A DNA stretch of 64,000 nucleotides, taken from Alviniconcha marisindica (lineage: Eukaryota > Mollusca > Gastropoda > Provannidae). The DNA lies in contig JABMCL010001387.1 in NCBI GenBank assembly GCA_018857735.1, forward strand, positions 155,001 through 219,000, given 5' to 3'. Positions 60,691-64,000 of this stretch are shown in pieces. The position numbers and the translations under genes were made by a program. The notes under the pieces were generated by a model. The model ran no database searches and was not told where the DNA came from. It worked only from the letters and a program-made list of their open reading frames with translations. Position 1 is the stretch's first letter. Every line of letters begins with the position of its first letter.

Positions 60691-60982
60691 AAGATAATCT
60701 CACGCTGTTAATATCTTCTGGGTTTATGCCCCAGATAATGTCTGTGTACACCACAAGATAATCTCACAAGATAATCTCACACAGTTAATATCTTCTGGGT
60801 GTATGCCCCAGATAATGTCCGTGTACACCACAAGATAATCTCACACTGTTAATATCTTCTGGGTGTATGCCCCAGATAATGTCCGTGTACACCACGAGAT
60901 AATCTCACACCGTTAATATCTTCTGGGTGTATGCCCCAGATAATGTCCGTGTACATATGCCCCCCCCCCCCCCCCCCCCCCC
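60691..60982. repeat. Tandem repeat of about 65 bp, four copies, ending in polyC
   Basis: The unit is CACAAGATAATCTCACACTG, TTAATATCTTCTGGGTGTAT, GCCCCAGATAATGTCCGTGT, ACAC. It contains the imperfect inverted pair TATCTTCTGGG and CCCCAGATA. A polyC of about 22 follows at 60961-60982. Confidence 0.94.
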
Positions 60983-61784
60983 ACTCACCTCCCTCATCAT
61001 TACTTGGGAAAAGTGATGTCACCACATCAAAGATCTGGCATCAGTTGTACTTTCAAATATCTAACATTATCTCGCTGTCTTTCATGGAACAAAGTAAGGT
61101 CACCAGAATAAAGATCTGATGTCAGCTTTGTACTGGCCGTTTACGGGAAGAAAAGATCTGACTCCACATAATTAAACTGCCACCCTCCACCTCACCCCAC
61201 CCCACCCCACCCCACCCACCATTTTTGTTGTTGTTGTTTTGTGTTTGTTTTGTGTTTTAAGGATCTAGCCCAGATATAACGGCACTGGTTGACCGAGCGT
61301 AAAACACCAAGTTACTTACTTGTTTAAGGACACTCACTAGCCAGGTCTTCAACAGTTATTTCAGCAGTTATTTCAAAGTGATACTGGTTTCACTTGGGAA
61401 CCGTGTGCCATTCGAGCTATCGGCTGACATCGTGTTTACTTACACTCAACAGAGAGCAAACTAAAAGCCATTCAAACATGAATTTACTTACCGTAATATG
61501 AGAGGAAATTGGCTTCAAGATCTAATATGCCGACTGTTTTACTCTCTTAACATGGGAGAGCGAACTGACGTCATTCAATCATAGATCTGATATCATCCAA
61601 AAAGGAGATCTGACATGTTTACCTACTTTACCTGGGAACAAACTTGTGTCATTCCGTCAAAAATCTGACATGTTTATTTACTTAACGTGGTAAGCAAACT
61701 AACCGTCATTCAAACATACATCTGACATGTTTATAAATTATTTAATATGGGAACAAACTGACGCCATTCAAACATTAATTTAAG

Positions 61785-61790
<6 letters not shown>
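60983..61790. other. No gene recognised; diffuse repeat
   Basis: Recurrent phrases such as AAGATCTGATGTCA, GGGAACAAACTGACGCCATT and CAAACATAATTTAC suggest an old tandem repeat of roughly 60-90 bp. A (CCCCA)n run is at 61191-61216. Confidence 0.5.
61262..61322 (+). mobile_element. 3' tail fragment of dispersed repeat family C
   Basis: Reads CAGATATAACGGCACTGGTT and then GACCGAGCGTAAAACACCAA with the GTTACTTACTTG end. More degenerate relatives lie near 22860-22915, 30765-30820, 53115-53190 and 56485-56530. Confidence 0.5.
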
Positions 61791-61855
<65 letters not shown>

Positions 61856-61945
61856 GTGTCTCTTTCTGTGTGTCTGCAACAACACCCCCCCCCCCACCCC
61901 CCCCACCACCCCACCCACCACACCACCACCACCACCACCACTACC
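61791..61945. repeat. (CT)n followed by polyC/(CCA)n
   Basis: CT run of about 62 bp at 61791-61852, then C-rich CCA repeats at 61885-61945. Confidence 0.96.
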
Positions 61946-62139
61946 ACCCACCCCAGAGTATAAGTTTTTACAGTCTGTAAAATCCTCAGCTGTGTGGCTA
62001 AATCATTTAACGAATAAATGTGACGAGATGATTACATCACTGTGCCAAAACTGAATAGTTGTCCAACTATCGACCAACTTACTGATCCATCCTTTTGAAG
62101 GTTTAAAAAAACAACAAAAAAACAACAACAACTAAAAAC

Positions 62140-62545
62140 ACTTGCCTTTTTCCAAAAACACACAAAAATTGCCTTTTACCAATCTACTGGCGAAGCACTT
62201 CATCTTCTTACCACTTGGTCAGTTTGCCATTTCTGCCACTTACCGCTTTGTTTACCACTGCATGCTTGTACCATTTTGTCAGTTTGCCGCTTCGTCATCC
62301 TGCCACTTTGTCAGTTTACCATTTTGTCATCTTACCACTTTGACGGTTTACCAATTCGTCATCGTACCGTTTTGTCAGTTTACCATTTCGTCGCTATACC
62401 ATTTTGCCAGTTTGCCACTTCGTCATCTTCTTGCCACTTTGTCAGTTTACCACTTCGTCCTGTGACCACTTCGACATCTTACCACTGTCAAGCATACACT
62501 CGTGCCCTTTTGCCCCTTTGCCCCTTTGCCAACTTACCACTTGCT
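62140..62545. repeat. Degenerate tandem repeat of TTTGTCAGTTTACCACTTCG type
   Basis: Units of about 15-16 bp (CCACTTTGTCAGTTT / CCATTTCGTCATCTT), alternating to a period near 32. Confidence 0.9.
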
Positions 62546-62694
62546 CTCACCTCAAAAGCAGCCTTTTAGCATGATGGAGCAGGTCAGAATATAGCTTTGC
62601 ACGCTTTGCCTGCTACTCTTCGTCTTCTTCTTCCTCGTTCCAGGATTGTCCCCAGATTATCATTGGCGAAAGCTGCCACAGGTACCATTTTTGT

Positions 62695-62885
62695 ACTTTT
62701 GTCGCGACAAGTGCATGTTTTTCCACGACAATCACGTCTTTTGCCGTGAGAAAAGTATGCTTGTCGCAACAAAACTTTTGTCGCGACAAACACTTTGTCG
62801 TGACAAAACACGTCTTTTGTCGCGACAAAAGTATGCTTGTTGCGACAAACGACAAACACGTGTTTGTCGCGACAAAAATGATACT
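62695..62885. repeat. Cluster of TTTTGTCGCGACAAAA palindromes
   Basis: At least seven copies or near-copies of a 14-16-bp perfect palindrome around TCGCGA, several separated by GTATGCTTG or ACACGTC. Confidence 0.92.
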
Positions 62886-62899
62886 TGTGGCAGCTCCCG

Positions 62900-63110
62900 C
62901 CGATGGTTTTACCGGATATTTAGTTGATGGTGTTGAAGACTGTGTCTGCACCAGTCCACCTTTGGGTCCCCAGAATCGTTCTGCAGGCGTGGCTGCTTGG
63001 AGCCAGCGCTGTACCTGTCCCTCCATTCTTGTACTGGGGGCATGTCTGCAGAACGTGCTCTGGGGTCTGTGCGCCTGTCTCACATTGGCAGTCTGTGTCT
63101 CACATGGGCA
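62900..63110 (-). mobile_element. LINE fragment with the CxC...QTPEHVLQTC motif
   Basis: On the minus strand one frame reads CQCETGAQTPEHVLQTCPQY, a Cys motif found near the C-terminus of several non-LTR retrotransposon ORFs. It is followed by a decayed, frameshifted continuation. The CxC half of the motif grades directly into the 20-bp array to its right. Confidence 0.6.
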
Positions 63111-63915
63111 GTATGTGTCTCACATGGGCAGACTGTGTCTCACATGGGCAGTATGTGTCTCCCAGAGGTGTGTGTCTCACAGAGGTGTGTGTCTCACATG
63201 GGCAGTATGTGTCTCACATGGGCAGTCTGTGTCTCACATGGGCAGTCTGTGTCTCACATGGGCAGGCTGTGTCTCACATGGGCAGGCTGTGTCTCACATG
63301 GGCAGTCTGTGTCTCACATGGGCAGTATGTGTCTCACATGGGCAGTATGTGTCTGACATGGGCAGTCTGTCTCACATGGGCAGGCTGTGTCTCACATGGG
63401 CAGTCTGTCTCACATGGGCAGGCTGTGTCTCACATGGGCAGCTGTGTCTCACATGGGCAGGCTGTGCTCCTGGCAGCTGTGTCTCACATGGGCAGGCTGT
63501 GTCTCACATGGGCAGTCTGTGTCTCACATGGGCAGGCTGTGTCTCACATGGGCAGTCTGTGTCTCACGTGGGCAGGCTGTGTCTCACATGCGCAGTCTGT
63601 GTCTCACATGGGCAGTCTGTGTCTCACATGGGCAGTCTGTGTCTCACATGGGCAGTATGTGTCTCCCAGAGGTGTGTGTCTCACAGAGGTGTGTGTATCA
63701 CATGGGTAGTATGTGTCTCACATGAGCAGTATGTGTCTCACGTGGGTAGTATGTGTCTCACAGAGGTGTGTGTCTCACATGGGCAATATGTGTCTCGCGT
63801 AGGCAGTATGTGTCACGTGGGCAGCATGTGTCTGACATGGGCAGTGTGTCTCAGATGGGCAGTGTGTGTCTCATGTGGGGTACGTGTTTGTCTCACGTGG
63901 GCAGTGGGCATACTG
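63075..63915. repeat. 20-bp tandem array, about 40 copies
   Basis: The unit is GTCTGTGTCTCACATGGGCA, with variants GTATG, GGCTG and CCCAGAGGTGTG. The reverse complement of the unit corresponds to the CxC codons of the adjacent LINE fragment. Confidence 0.96.
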
Positions 63916-63981
63916 TTCATACATTTTACTTTCTAATTTTCTAATTTTGGCCTCCGCGGTTCATTCGTCTTCATTTCTCCC

Positions 63982-64000
63982 TCCCCCCCCCCCCCCCCCC
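63982..64000. repeat. polyC tract at the window end
   Basis: At least 18 C to the end of the sequence. Confidence 0.95.

Noticed and set aside
62746..63936. 396-codon open frame with VSHMGSLCLTWA-type repeats
   Set aside because: Created by the 20-bp array together with the palindrome cluster and an antisense LINE fragment; no credible protein.

Overview
This is eukaryotic nuclear DNA from an invertebrate. It is most likely a lophotrochozoan and probably a gastropod mollusc. That rests on intron-rich genes, two tRNA-derived SINE types, LINE tails, AT-rich intergenic DNA and an extreme load of micro- and minisatellites. The organism assignment is inference; the sequence names no species.

Two protein-coding genes can be reconstructed exon by exon, with every splice phase consistent. 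Both have start and stop codons inside the window. They are divergently oriented.

(1) An HMG20A/HMG20B-type gene lies on the minus strand. It has nine exons between 18686 and 8334, and from the ATG at 18675 it encodes about 360 aa: acidic N-terminus, basic stretch, HMG box, a conserved FDIPIFTEEF motif, a coiled coil and a conserved C-terminal helix region. Relatives act with LSD1-CoREST in chromatin repression.

(2) A PEAK1/PRAG1-type pseudokinase scaffold lies on the plus strand. It has six coding exons between 31968 and 46475 and encodes about 1816 aa. It shows the family's N-terminal Cys motif, a very long disordered region, SHED helices, a degenerate kinase fold with no beta-3 lysine, and the LWGPR C-terminal helix region. 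An AATAAA follows at 47642.

The 13 kb between the two genes holds a candidate bidirectional promoter near 23.4-23.65 kb, with a strong splice donor pointing outward on each side. No coding gene was recognised left of 8.3 kb or right of 47.7 kb. Those flanks are satellites, SINE and LINE pieces and unremarkable non-coding DNA.

By eye, roughly a third of the window is tandem repeat. The most striking pattern is that many arrays are anchored on exon boundaries. At least nine splice sites of the two genes have been tandemly copied together with flanking exon and intron sequence, from two copies up to several dozen. Both stop-codon regions also abut tandem arrays. Many copies keep intact AG or GT signals. 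Some would give in-frame isoforms (for example +7 aa at HMG20 exon 3) and others premature stops (for example at PEAK exon 2). This recurrent splice-junction-anchored duplication is the main candidate for an undescribed phenomenon here.
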